Of a stretch of 64,000 bases of DNA, positions 11,448 through 21,039 are shown piece after piece. Both the position numbers and the translations under genes were made by a program. Source of the DNA: Dipteris shenzhenensis. Taxonomy: Eukaryota > Polypodiophyta > Polypodiopsida > Gleicheniales. Position 1 is the stretch's first letter. Every line of letters begins with the position of its first letter. Under the pieces are notes generated by a model that had not been told where the DNA came from, made no database searches, and was given only the letters and a program-made list of their open reading frames with translations. The stretch is from assembly GCA_047967505.1 (NCBI GenBank), contig CM106540.1; one strand, 5' to 3'.

Positions 11448-12497
11448 CTATGGTAGTTTGATCCGCACATAGTCAGTGGTGATAGAGTGTCCAGAATGGT
11501 CTTCAAACTCATCTATTCCTGAGAGAGCATCACTCATTGATGCACTTTCTATGGATTTTATAACTCCATAGTCTTGCAACTCCTCTATTCCAGAGAGAAC
11601 ATCACTCATTATACTATCATGCATGATTTCCATAATTTTATAGTTACTCGGTTTGACTCCAAGAACTTTATCAGTATCCATGAAGCCATCCATGCTTGAA
11701 AAGATATCACTTTTGACATCTTTGCCCAAGTTCTCAATGTGCATGAACTCATCCACCCCGGATAAGGCATCACTTATGAAATCTTTTTCTTTCTCGGTAT
11801 CAATAAACTCATCGACTTTTGATAAGACATCAGTGCTATAGTTGAGTGCATTGGAATCATCCATCTCTGAAGGAATAGAGTTTGGTACATTGGCATATTC
11901 TTTCAATTCTTTGATGTTGTAGTATACATTATGTTTATCATTAAAAACCACATGCCGAGTCTTTCCAATCTTTAAAAATTGCATGCTCCATCTCAAATCC
12001 TTACCTACCTCATAGTAGGGACCATCCAATGAGATTGAGTTATCATCCATACCATCATCGGTAACTTTTTGAATTCTCATATGTGCAAATGTCCAGTGTT
12101 CCACTTGTTCAAATCCCAAGACTTGACCTTCTGCTACATTCTTATTTGCAAATGATAACATTTGTAAAATATCTCCCACTCTAAAATCCAAAGATATGCA
12201 CTCTGTATTCCTGATGACATGTGTTGGATAAGTCTTATCTCTGTCCCATGCAATAAATGCTTTGTTGGAAGTATTATAGGGCATAACATCTCCAAGGATT
12301 TCCATATCCCCACACTTATGCTTTAGCTCAACATGTGCACTAAGAATCCTTGATACGATAACCGCCACCTTATCTTCGCCAAGTCTTCTAAAGTGACAAA
12401 TAGAATTCGGATCACTTTCATGGATTGTAGCAAATGCAATTACTTCTCTTTTGCAACATAGAATCACCTCCATCCCTGGAATAAATTTTGTAGCCAT
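11448..12497 (-). CDS. Unknown intact protein with C-terminal repeats
   Basis: An uninterrupted 349-residue frame, long for this AT-rich, stop-rich region. I chose the ATG at 12497 because it reads gagATGGCT, a good plant start context; an upstream in-frame ATG at 12551 adds 18 residues, or the start could be the edge of an exon. The N-terminal 90 residues have short hydrophobic strands and conserved-looking Gly, His and Asp (GMEVILCC, SICHFRRLGEDKVAVIV). The C-terminal 140 residues hold five copies of a motif of the form SD(A/V/I)(L/F)SxxDEF(M/I)(D/H) (variants include IEELQD and MDGFMD), spaced 20-35 residues apart and acidic. There is no signal peptide or transmembrane segment. The start of the frame faces the C-rich telomere-like block, about 120 bases away. 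Family unknown; an N-terminal resemblance to transposon-associated plant domains is only a vague impression. Confidence 0.55.
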   Translation of the reverse strand: MATKFIPGMEVILCCKREVIAFATIHESDPNSICHFRRLGEDKVAVIVSRILSAHVELKHKCGDMEILGDVMPYNTSNKAFIAWDRDKTYPTHVIRNTECISLDFRVGDILQMLSFANKNVAEGQVLGFEQVEHWTFAHMRIQKVTDDGMDDNSISLDGPYYEVGKDLRWSMQFLKIGKTRHVVFNDKHNVYYNIKELKEYANVPNSIPSEMDDSNALNYSTDVLSKVDEFIDTEKEKDFISDALSGVDEFMHIENLGKDVKSDIFSSMDGFMDTDKVLGVKPSNYKIMEIMHDSIMSDVLSGIEELQDYGVIKSIESASMSDALSGIDEFEDHSGHSITTDYVRIKLP

Positions 12498-12617
12498 CTC
12501 CTTTGTGAGTTTCCTTTGCAAACAAGCTGTAACAACCGTTATAAAGAACATTAGTCTCTTCTCAATAATCTACTTTATTAATTATTTAAAAATCTAGATC
12601 TTGTTTGAAAAATTAAT

Positions 12618-13598
12618 CAAACCCTAAATCCTAACCCCCAACTCCCAAACCCTAATTTAGACCCTTGAAACCATAAACCCTAATTCCTAAACCCTAAATC
12701 TTAAACCCTAACCCCTAATTTCTAAACCCTAAATTCTATACCCTAATTCCTAAACCTTAACCCTTAAATCCTAAGCCCTAAATCCTAAACCCTAATCCCT
12801 AAACCAAAATCCTAAACCCCTCAATCCTAATCCGTAAACCCTAACCCCTAATCCCTAATCCTAAAATCCTAATCCCAAAACCCTAATTCCTAAACCCTAA
12901 ACCCTAATACTTAAACCTAAATCCTAAATCCCTAAATCCTAATTCATAAACCCTAATCCCTAATCTCAAAACCCAAAACCTAAACCCTAACCCCTAATTC
13001 CTAAAACCCTCAATCCTAATCCTAGACCTCTAAACCCTAAATCCTAAACCTTAAACCCTACCCTCAAAACCCTAAACCTAAACCCTAACCCCTAATTCCT
13101 AAACCTAGACCTCTAACCCCTAAACCTTAAACCCTAAACCCTAACCTATAAACCTTAATTTCCAAACCCTAACCCTTAAACCCTAATCCCTAATCCCTAA
13201 TCCCTGATCCCTAAACCCTGAACCCTAACCCCTAATCCCTAAATAGTAAATGTTCATCTTGACTCTCTAAACCCTCAACCCTAACAAATAAAAACTAATC
13301 CCTAATCTCTAAACCCTAAACCCTAACTCCCAAACCCTAAACCCTAAACCCTAATCCCCAAAGCCTAAACCCTAACCCCCAAACCCTAAATCCTAAACCC
13401 TTCCCCCCAAACCCTAAACCCAAACCACCAAACCCTAAATCCTACCCCCCAAACCTTGAACCCTAAACCCTAACCCCCAAACCCTAAACCTTACCCCCAA
13501 ACCCTAAATCCAAACCACCAAACCCTAAAATCCTAAACCCTAACTCACAAACCCTAAACCCTAACCCCCAAACCCAAAACCCTAGACCTTAAATCCTA
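12618..13598 (-). repeat. Degenerate telomere-like block, (CCCTAAA)n on plus strand
   Basis: About 980 bp made almost wholly of CCCTAAA, CCCTAA and CCCCTAAT-type variants of the Arabidopsis-type plant telomere repeat. Perfect heptamers alternate with variants (accctaatccctaat, accctaaccccc), so it is old or built by a variant-tolerant process, not a fresh telomere. The G-rich strand is the minus strand, pointing towards the unknown ORF at 11448-12497. Confidence 0.9.
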
Positions 13599-13642
13599 TG
13601 AATGTTTTCAGTAATATCATTTATTTAAGTAATAGTTTTAAT

Positions 13643-13880
13643 TAGGATCGGAGTGGGAATGGGGGAGGTGGGGGTCGAAGGGTGGGAGTGGGAGGGGTGG
13701 GGTGGGAGGATGGGGGTGGGAGTGGGAATGGGGGAGGTGGGGGTGGGAGAATGGGAGTGGGAGTGGGAATGGGGTGGGAGGGGTGGGAGGATGGGAGTGG
13801 GAGTGGGAGGATGGGAGTGGGAGTGAGAAGTGGAGGTGGGAGAATGGGAGTGGGTGGGAGAGGGAGAGAAGATAATGTGA
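13643..13880 (+). repeat. G-rich minisatellite (gtgggag / gggggtggg units)
   Basis: Imperfect units such as gggagtgggaatgggggagg repeated over about 240 bp on the plus strand. Many closely spaced runs of three or more G make it a strong candidate G-quadruplex region. Open frames across it on both strands (Gly/Met-rich or Pro/Ser/His-rich) are composition artefacts. Confidence 0.85.
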
Positions 13881-14107
13881 TGGAGAGGCCAATGGGAGAG
13901 GAGATAATGATATAGAAGGACCAATGAGACAGAAGCACCTAAAACCCTAGTTTTTCTTATACTCTCCTCCTCTCATTGTTTCTCTCATTTCAACAAGGAA
14001 GAGCAAAAGGAGAAGCAAAAAGAGGAGCAAGAGCAAAAGCAAGCACAAGCATAGATCTCAACTTTCTTCCAGGTACTTTTTTTAAAATTTGTATTCTTTG
14101 AAATTTT

Positions 14108-14745
14108 ATTATAGAGAGAGAAAAGTGAAGGAGAGACTTTTAGAGAGAGATTATAAGAGAGAGAGTCTTGCTGCCTCCGCAGCAAGAGAGAGAGAGGGAG
14201 AGAGAGGAGAGACTTTTAGAGAGAGAAAGGGTGTGAGGTAAAAGAGAGAGAGTGTGTGTGAGAGAGAGAGAGAGGAGGGCCACATGAGAGGAGAGAGAGA
14301 GAGAGGGGAGCCGCGATAGAGGGGAGAGAGAGAGAGAGAGAGAAGGGGGGCCGCAATAGAGCAGAGAGAGAGAGAGGGAGGGAGAGAGCCGTGAGAGAGA
14401 GAGAGACGAAAGGGAGAGAGAGGGGAGAGAGAAAGGATCGCGCGAGAGGAGAGAGAGGTGAGAGAGAGATAGAGGGAGAGAGAGAGGGGGAGAGGACTGC
14501 GAGAGAGGTGAGAGACGAGGAAGAGAGAGAAAGGGAGAGAGGGAAAGGAGAGAGAGCACGAGAGGGAAAAAGGGAGACGAGAGAGAGAGAGAGAAAGGCG
14601 AGACGAGAGGGAGAGAGAGAGAGAGAGCGCGAGAGAGGGAGGGGAGGAGAGAGAGGGAGGGGGGAGGCACAGCATGAAGGAGAGAGAGAGAGGCGTCAGA
14701 GAGAGAGAGAGAGAGAGAGGAGAGAACGAGAGAGAGAGAGGGTGA
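14108..14745 (+). repeat. Large (GA)n purine tract, part 1
   Basis: About 640 bp of GAGA and GAGGGAGA words on the plus strand with occasional gccgc or gcgc interruptions (for example gggggccgcaataga). Several long open frames made of Ser-Leu or Arg-Glu run through it on both strands; they are repeat artefacts. Confidence 0.95.
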
Positions 14746-14877
14746 GGATGCATAAGGAACCTTGGCCATCATGGCTTTCTCCTCATCTGATTTGGGACTA
14801 TCTGTATGACTCAGTTTCACATATGGAGGCAATGGAGTACTCACTGCCTTCCCCCCTTCATCTTCTTTTTCATTCAT
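14746..14877 (-). pseudogene. Ty1/copia polymerase fragment embedded in GA tract
   Basis: A 132-bp unique island between two GA tracts encodes on the minus strand a stretch with the copia RT/RNase H linker signature: KAVSTPLPPYVKLS, SPKSDEEKAMMAKV and PYAS. In intact copia elements this is followed by an AVGSLMYAM-like segment, but here the frame runs straight into GA repeat. Only about 44 codons remain, so it is a fragment, probably a copia element into which the GA repeat expanded or which was broken within it. Confidence 0.85.
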
Positions 14878-14904
14878 TTATATGTGTTTGAGTATTGTAC
14901 AGGG

Positions 14905-15022
14905 GGCCGCGATAGAGGGAGAGAGAGAGAGAGAGAGGGAGAGAGAGAGAGAGAGAGGGAGAGAGAGAGAGAGAGGGAGAGAGCCGCGAGAGAGAGAGAC
15001 GAGAGGAGAGAAAGATAGAGGG

Positions 15023-15057
<35 letters not shown>

Positions 15058-15289
15058 AGAGAGAGTAGGAGAGTGAGAGAGAAGAGAGAGAGGCGTAGCG
15101 CGAGTAAGAGAGAGAGAGAGAGAAAAAGAGAGGAGAGAGAGAGAGAGAGAGAGAGTAGGCAACGCGATAGAGAGGAAACGGAGAGGAGGGGAGAGAGAGA
15201 GAGAGGGGAAATGAAGAGGAGGGGAGAGAGTAAATAAAGATGAGAGGAAACGGAGAGAAGAGGGGAGAGGAGAGGAAATAAAAAGGAGA

Positions 15290-15344
<55 letters not shown>

Positions 15345-15600
15345 AAAAAGAGAGGGAGAGGAGAGACGAGAGAGAGAAGCATACTAGCGTAAGAGAGAGA
15401 GAGAGAGAGAGAGAAGAAGAGGAAGAGAGGAGATGAGAGAGATTGACGAGAGATGAAAAGAGAGAGAAGCGTACTAGCGTGAGAGAGAGAGAGAGAAGAA
15501 GAGGAAGAGAGGAGATGAGAGAGATTGACGAGAGATGAAAATTTAGACAGTGAGGGAGCAAGAGAAAGTACAAGAGAGAGGGATAGAGAGAGTAAGAATG
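14905..15600 (+). repeat. Large (GA)n purine tract, part 2
   Basis: About 700 bp of GA-rich repeat. It contains a longer-period duplication: agagaagc(a/g)tactagcgt recurs at about 15374 and 15465, together with agatgagagagattgacgagagatgaaa at about 15431 and 15512. The gggggccgcgatagaggg word at its left edge also occurs in part 1, so the tract grew by duplicating blocks as well as by dinucleotide slippage. Confidence 0.95.
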
Positions 15601-15837
15601 AAAAACCGTGACTCTCAAAGATAGAAAATTTTCAATGAGGAGGAGAAATGAGTGGGCGACGATCAAGGAGGGATAAAGGAGAGATGTTTTGATGGGAGAA
15701 TTTGGAAGCTACGATCAATGAGGGATATTAGACGAGAGATAGTGAAGGAGAATGTAAACGTGTGGAAACTTGTAAACAAAACTATCTACCTTGGTGTGTG
15801 ATTTAGTCAAAACTTAAACAAAACAAAACTATAAACC

Positions 15838-16060
15838 TTGGTGTTTGAGAAGAGAAACGTGTGGAAACTTGAATTTCAAATTTCCTGCCTTTTTTAAAAC
15901 TATGAATCCTTGTGTTTGAAAAGACAAAGGTGTGGGAACTTGAAAATTGTGTGAAAAGACAACGTTGTGTTTGAAAAGACAAACGTGTGGAAACTTGAAA
16001 AGTGTGAAAAGACAAATGTGTTCAAAAAGGAAAACTTGTGGAAACTTGAATTTTAAATTT
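15838..16060. repeat. Short dispersed units (cgtgtggaaacttga)
   Basis: Four to five imperfect copies of a unit containing gtgtttgaaaagacaaa and cgtgtggaaacttga, separated by AT-rich spacers. No coding capacity is recognised. Confidence 0.7.
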
Positions 16061-16505
16061 TCTCTTTTTTTAAATTTAAAATGAGTTTCACTTTCATTTT
16101 CAATTTACTAGTTTAATTTCTCAATTGAAATTTTTGAAATATAGTAGAAAAAACTGCATTTTGTGTTGGACTATAGAAAGTATAATTTTAATTTTATCAC
16201 ATTTTTAAAAATTTTAAAAGTAGTTTAACTTACATTCGTATATTATTAGTTTAATTTATTTCTTTTTAGGGAGAATTAATATATTCTTCTAGGTAAATAT
16301 TAAATTTTTTATTTTAAGTCTTATTTTCTTAATTTTACGTTTAAATTTTTATATTTTTCGGATAAACTTTAAGTTAAATTAAATTAATTTATATTTCAAA
16401 TTTTGTGATTTCAAACTAATAAGAATTTACTTTGTCAAAATTTAAACTTCTTATGATTCTGAATTTTAAATTCTTATTAGTTTTAAGTTAAATTAATTTG
16501 AATTA
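16061..16505. other. AT-rich spacer, no gene
   Basis: Very AT-rich. Its right edge (about 16442-16500) resembles 17147-17205 on the other side of the G-rich telomere-like block. Confidence 0.5.
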
Positions 16506-16507
16506 AA

Positions 16508-17095
16508 AAAGAGTTTGGGGGTTTGGGTTTAAGGTTTGGGGACTGGGGGTTTAGGGTTTGGGAGTTAGGGCTTAGAGTTTGGGGTTAGGGGTTTACGGTT
16601 TAGGGTTTGGGTTCAGGGTTAGTGTTTAGGGAGTTAGTATTTAGGGGTTAGGGTTTAGGGTTTAAGGTTTAGGTTTTGGGGTTCAAGGTTTAGGGATTAG
16701 GGTTTAGGGTTTGGGGATTAGGGTTTAGGGTTTGTGGGTTAGGGTTTAGGATTTAGGGTTTAGGGGTTTGGGTTTAGGGTTTAGGCTTTTGAGGTTTGGG
16801 TTTAGGGTTTAGGGTTTAGGGCTTTGAGGGGGTTTAAGGTTTAGGGTTTAGGGGGTTAGGTTTTAGGGTTTTAGGGTTTGGGGGTTAGGGTTTAGGATTT
16901 GGGAGTTTAGGGTTTAGGATTTAGGGTTTGGGGATTCAGGTTTAGGGTTTAGGGTTTGGGGGTTTGGGTTTAGGGTTCAGGGTTTGGGGGTTTGGGTTTA
17001 GGATTCAGGGTTTGGGGTTAGGTTTTAAGATTTGAGGGTTTGGGTTTTGGGTTTGGGGTTTAGGGTCTAGGGTTTAGGGTTTAGGGTTTGGAGTC
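16508..17095 (+). repeat. Degenerate telomere-like block, (TTTAGGG)n on plus strand
   Basis: About 590 bp of TTTAGGG and variants (tttgggg, ttcaggg, ttagggg). It is opposite in orientation to the C-rich block at 12618-13598, so the two blocks point outwards from the 2.9 kb between them. AT-rich direct repeats of about 55 bp (aacttctta...aaattctta...gtaa) flank this block at about 16442-16500 and 17147-17205. Confidence 0.9.
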
Positions 17096-17257
17096 AATTT
17101 AAATTTGTAGTTTTTATTATTTAAATTTAAATTTATTAATATTTTAACTTCTTATTAATATGAATGTTAAATTCTTATGAGTTGTAAGTAAATTAGTTTT
17201 TGTAAATAAAAATTTTATCTTTTTTAAACTCGCAACCTGAGTATATTAAAAAGAACA

Positions 17258-17578
17258 ATGGAAAATATATTATTTCTTGCTTTTAACTCGCAACCTAAGC
17301 ATTTAAAAAGAACAATGCAGTTGTGGGAGTTGACAGAGCATCATGCACTTATATCTGACAGACTTCAAATTTGTATTCGATTGTACTTTATTTCATTTTA
17401 CAATATCCACGAGTTCATTGTAAATCCTTATTTTTTTAAACATTTATGCATGTATCTAAGTCTTGGAAAGCCTTTTAGGCTATTCCCAAAGCTTGAAATT
17501 GACACTTATACGATTGGAAAGAATGAAAACTTGAGGTGTATCAATGGGACTCATTGTACTTTTGATTTATCAAAGTAA
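17258..17578 (+). other. Short ORF of unknown significance
   Basis: A 106-codon frame rich in aromatic residues (FISFYNIHEF, NPYFFKHL) lies just right of the telomere-like block and just left of the next ORF. It has no recognisable motif. It could be an upstream part of a broken gene that includes 17627-18175, but no convincing splice pair connects them (the apparent gt...ag interval is only about 50 nt). Confidence 0.2.
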
Positions 17579-17626
17579 TTGTAGTTTGTCAAAGTACCTA
17601 AAATTTTTGTTGTGCTTTAATATAGG

Positions 17627-18175
17627 ATGGATCTTGAGGCTACAGCATTTGTCAATGGTATGACACTGAAATACAATGGAAGAATTTATGCCCCAAAGGA
17701 CTTCACAAACTGGACCGTTGTTGACACAACAAAGAAAGCATGGTTCTTAGTATTGAGTAAAGGAAATCTCATTCTAATGATGACAAAGAGAGAGTTGGAG
17801 AAAGATGAGTGGGCATCAAATGTCTCTTTCTCAAAGAGCAATTTGATTCAAGGGGGCACCTTACTAGGAACAAAATTTGAAAAAGATAGCAGTACAATGA
17901 TGATTTACACAAAGTCAAGAATGAGCAACAGATTGTTTCTTCTTTTAAAGAAAGATGCAGTGCACTTTGTGATGCCACCGCGAAAAGCACATAGATTTCC
18001 TGAATTGGTTCCTGCATTGGAGATCCTCCAACATATGTGGGAGGAATTTCCCATTGAGGAAGCAAGAAAAATGCAGTCAAAGATTATCCTTGAATACTTT
18101 CAGGGTGTCATTGAAAAAGGTTCAACTTCATTGGAGGGACCTAAGGTGCAAGAATCCACACGAGAAAGGAAGTGA
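17627..18175 (+). CDS. Hypothetical protein, possible remnant of the RT element
   Basis: A 182-codon frame with ordinary amino-acid composition, starting ATGGATCTTGAGG. No family is recognised. Visible features are a hydrophobic-basic alternation (WFLVLSKGNLILMMTKRELE, SNRLFLLLKKDAVHFVMPP) and a charged C-terminus; there is no signal peptide. It lies 600 bases upstream of the reverse-transcriptase pseudogene on the same strand. It may be the N-terminal part of that gene or element, separated by a decayed stretch (18176-18774) that still holds coding-looking Cys-containing pieces (GRPCIKCRF at about 18520). It ends at a stop with no obvious partner domain. Confidence 0.35.
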   Translation: MDLEATAFVNGMTLKYNGRIYAPKDFTNWTVVDTTKKAWFLVLSKGNLILMMTKRELEKDEWASNVSFSKSNLIQGGTLLGTKFEKDSSTMMIYTKSRMSNRLFLLLKKDAVHFVMPPRKAHRFPELVPALEILQHMWEEFPIEEARKMQSKIILEYFQGVIEKGSTSLEGPKVQESTRERK

Positions 18176-18774
18176 TGAGACACGCCATGTAGACCTGGTT
18201 CATGGTAATACAAATGAGAGAGGAACTGGAGTGGATGAAACAGAACACATTGTAGCATTGGATGAAGGTCTTGTACACATGGATGCTTACAAGGGATCTA
18301 CATTTGAGACAGGAACTGCATTGGCTGAGACACGACTTGCAAGGACTGAGCTTTAATATTAGCATCACACATAATCATCCTCTATCCAATTTTTATCCGA
18401 TGTCAACTTTTGCCACAGGCAGGTATCCTTCTCTTGTGGGCGTGTTTGGGAGATGTAAGAGCCGTATATCAGAAACATAAAGAAGGACACTGAAATACTT
18501 GAAAGACATCTTCAATGTTGGTCGCCCATGCATAAAATGCAGATTTTCAGAGGAAAAGATTAACTGCAGAGCACAGCCATTATGGTTCAAACATGGAATT
18601 TTGTACATGTCGCATAATTTACTAATGTTTTTTTCAAATAGGCCACTAAAAGTTGTGTTCAGTTCTTTCCTTTTATTTATAAAGGCAAGTCTTATGAATT
18701 TTTGTTCATTGAATCTTTGAGTATAACATTTATCATGGGATGAATGATACTAATAGATTTTGACTTTTTGATCT

Positions 18775-20560
18775 ATGAAGTCTAGTGATATGGTTATATT
18801 CTATAAGGCGTCTCTCACATTCCACTACATGAGGGAGCTAGTATTATTAGCTGTTAAGAATTTGGAGAAGAATCCACTTGCTCCATTGCTACCTCAACCA
18901 TCACCAAGAGTGATGTCATATGGTGAACTCATGTTACAATCTCCTGAGACATTACCTACCAGGGCATATGGATCTAGAGTGAAGAAGATTAACAAGATGC
19001 ATCGAGAACACAAGGGGATGTGGATGCACTTCTTTGAATTACTTATGATTTGGAACCAATTAACTACATTGAGTCCATTATAATGTGAAACTCTTAGACC
19101 AATGGAGAGAGATTTTAGAATGTTTTGCAGAAATCACTTGCAGAGACTGACTAAGAAAAAGAAACTACAAATTGAAGAGAAAGTGAATCCCATGGGAACC
19201 CCAACTATAGAGAAAGAAATTAGAAGGTTAACAACATCCCTTCTCATTACTTCCATAGATAAGTCAGCCTCGACTCCAGCTTATATCTATAAAAAGTTTA
19301 TATTAGATCAAGCAATGCAGAGGCTATCCACCAGCAAGGACTTCAAAATAATGGATAACCCATACATCCTAGACCCGACTGGTCAGGGTATTACAAACTT
19401 TAACTTAAACATTACTTTGGATTCTCATTCATTACCGTATCTCATGGCTACTTTCAAAGCCCACAAAAACACTTTCAGATGGATTACTCATACCCATCGT
19501 TGTGTTTTTTTGGAACTAGCTTCATTAATCACTTTCGCATTACAAGCATGCATGGATCCCATCATGGAATCATCAAGGGATCTTCAAGAACAAATACGAT
19601 TGGAAGCTGATATTAAGGTGAGTGCATTCTCGCTAGTCAATTCCATTTACGAGGTTAAGCTAAATTTACCAAAAGAAATTTACTCAGTTTTCACTGCAGA
19701 TATTGGGAAATGCTATGAAAATATCCCTTTAGAAGGAAAATACGGATTGAAAGAGAAGTCATCAACATGGCTTATGAAAAGAAAAAGAAACGATACCTAA
19801 ATATTAACTGGAATAGGAAAAAAGCCTCATGGAGCAACAGGAGAAGTAAGACCTTGACATCCTGGTCTCAGTGGGAATGTATTATGCTCAATATTTGGTT
19901 TCTAGAGAATATGCACCTAAGATTAGCAGACCAAATATTCAAACAAGTCTCGAGTATACCCATGGGATTCTCTTGTTCACCTTTATGGTGTAACTTATAT
20001 CTGCATTGGTTTGAGTTCCACTTTATTAAGAAACTATGGAAAGGAAAAGAATGGGATAGACTGTCCAGATTTGAACACCTCTTTAGATATATGGACGACA
20101 TATTGTTGGTCAATGTTGATTCTCCCAAGGAGTTCTTCAAACCACAGGAAAATAATGAGATAAACCCACTTTGGATCGACCCCCTCCAATTCTTGGAAAT
20201 AAAAGATACCGCAGTGGATAAGCAAGTTGGGGAGGATGGTAATACTATAGGTGTAAAAGCTAACTTCTTGAACATGTCCATTACCTTCACCAGAAGAAAT
20301 AATGGAATAGCAGTGCCAAGAAAATATGATAAAACTGAATATCTTGAATACTCGGTATGTAAGTTCATTTGGTGCATAGTAATAGGCCTTTATCCTTTTC
20401 CGAAAAGGTAATTCTTTCCCAAGTAATGCCCATACTATACATCGAGAAAGAGGAATTCAATGCCTTTATGCAGATTAAGAAATTGATCGAGAACTTTGAA
20501 AAGAATGGATTCAAAGGAGTATATTTAGACAAAACATCGTTGGATGCAGCACTGCACTAG
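18775..20560 (+). pseudogene. Penelope-like reverse transcriptase, broken
   Basis: A reverse transcriptase copies element RNA into DNA. The segments in order are: DKSASTP and LPYLMATFKAHK...RWITH (finger region, about 19258-19500); motif A, FTADIGKCYENIPL (about 19690-19735); motif B, IPMGFSCSPLWCNLYL (about 19957-20005); motif C, FRYMDDILLV with the catalytic YMDD (about 20082-20111); LEIK (about 20200); and the thumb region FLNMSI, KYDKTEYLEYSVCKFI, then SNRPLSFSEKVILSQV...PILYI (about 20375-20450). This order and the GFSCSP form are closest to Penelope-like elements, which group with telomerase. The frame is broken by a stop at 19081-19083, a frameshift near 19740-19800 and another near 20355-20380. 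No GIY-YIG endonuclease was seen downstream. The G-rich telomere-like block ends about 1.7 kb upstream on the same strand. Confidence 0.75.
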
Positions 20561-20693
20561 ACACTATAGGCTTCTTTGAATCTACTAAAGCCTTGAATAT
20601 TTGTTGGGAATATGATTTATAAAGATTCCCGCTATTTGTGAAAAAAATTGCTACCCCTACATCAATGGAATTGACAACATAGGGCTTTTGTCC

Positions 20694-20939
20694 CTAGATA
20701 TATATGAAATCGTCATTTGTGGTCATCTCATTAAGAGAGAGATTTAGGTTTTTCACTGAGGTGAGTTCATCTTGATCTTCTTGGACATCCTGAGCTTCCT
20801 CTTCTTTTTCATGTTCCACTTCCAAATGTCCTTTCTTTATAGAGGGATGATATCTTTTTTTGCTATTTGGAACTGCGGCTCTTGAGGTACTAGCCTTTTG
20901 CATTTGACATCGTGGTTTGCCTGTGAGAGCTTTTACCAT
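20694..20939 (-). pseudogene. Fragment of an unknown gene, acidic tail
   Basis: An 81-codon minus-strand frame with a basic first half (KKRYHPSIKKGH) and an acidic second half (EHEKEEEAQDVQEDQDE). Upstream on the same strand a second coding-like piece (MDDATQEQNKEETQSLSAQE, about 20960-21025) and the decapeptide repeat at 21040-21240 lie in a different frame, so this looks like the C-terminal end of one frameshifted gene. The family is not recognised. Confidence 0.3.
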
Positions 20940-21039
20940 GATATCCTAGCCCTTCAATATTTTGTAGTTCTTGTGCACTCAAGGATTGTGTTTCTTCTTT
21001 GTTTTGTTCTTGAGTCGCATCATCCATTTTCTACTCTAC

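Noticed and set aside
12618-13598. CRISPR array
   Set aside because: Regular short repeats were considered, but there are no unique spacers and this is plant nuclear DNA; it is telomere-like repeat.
13625-13938. Pro/Ser/His- and Gly-rich open frames
   Set aside because: Translations of the G-rich minisatellite, open in several frames at once.
14140-15666. Very long open frames on both strands (Ser/Leu-rich and Arg/Glu-rich)
   Set aside because: They are translations of GA repeat in all frames; only the 132-bp copia island has real protein signal.
13868-17258. Fusion point of two chromosome ends
   Set aside because: End fusion would give TTTAGGG followed by CCCTAAA on one strand; the observed order is the reverse.
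18775-20560. Telomerase reverse transcriptase (TERT)
   Set aside because: The RT was tested as TERT because of the nearby telomere-like DNA. Motif B (IPMGFSCSP) and the thumb region fit Penelope-like RTs better than the TERT form (GIPQG..LSS), and no TERT N-terminal domain was seen.
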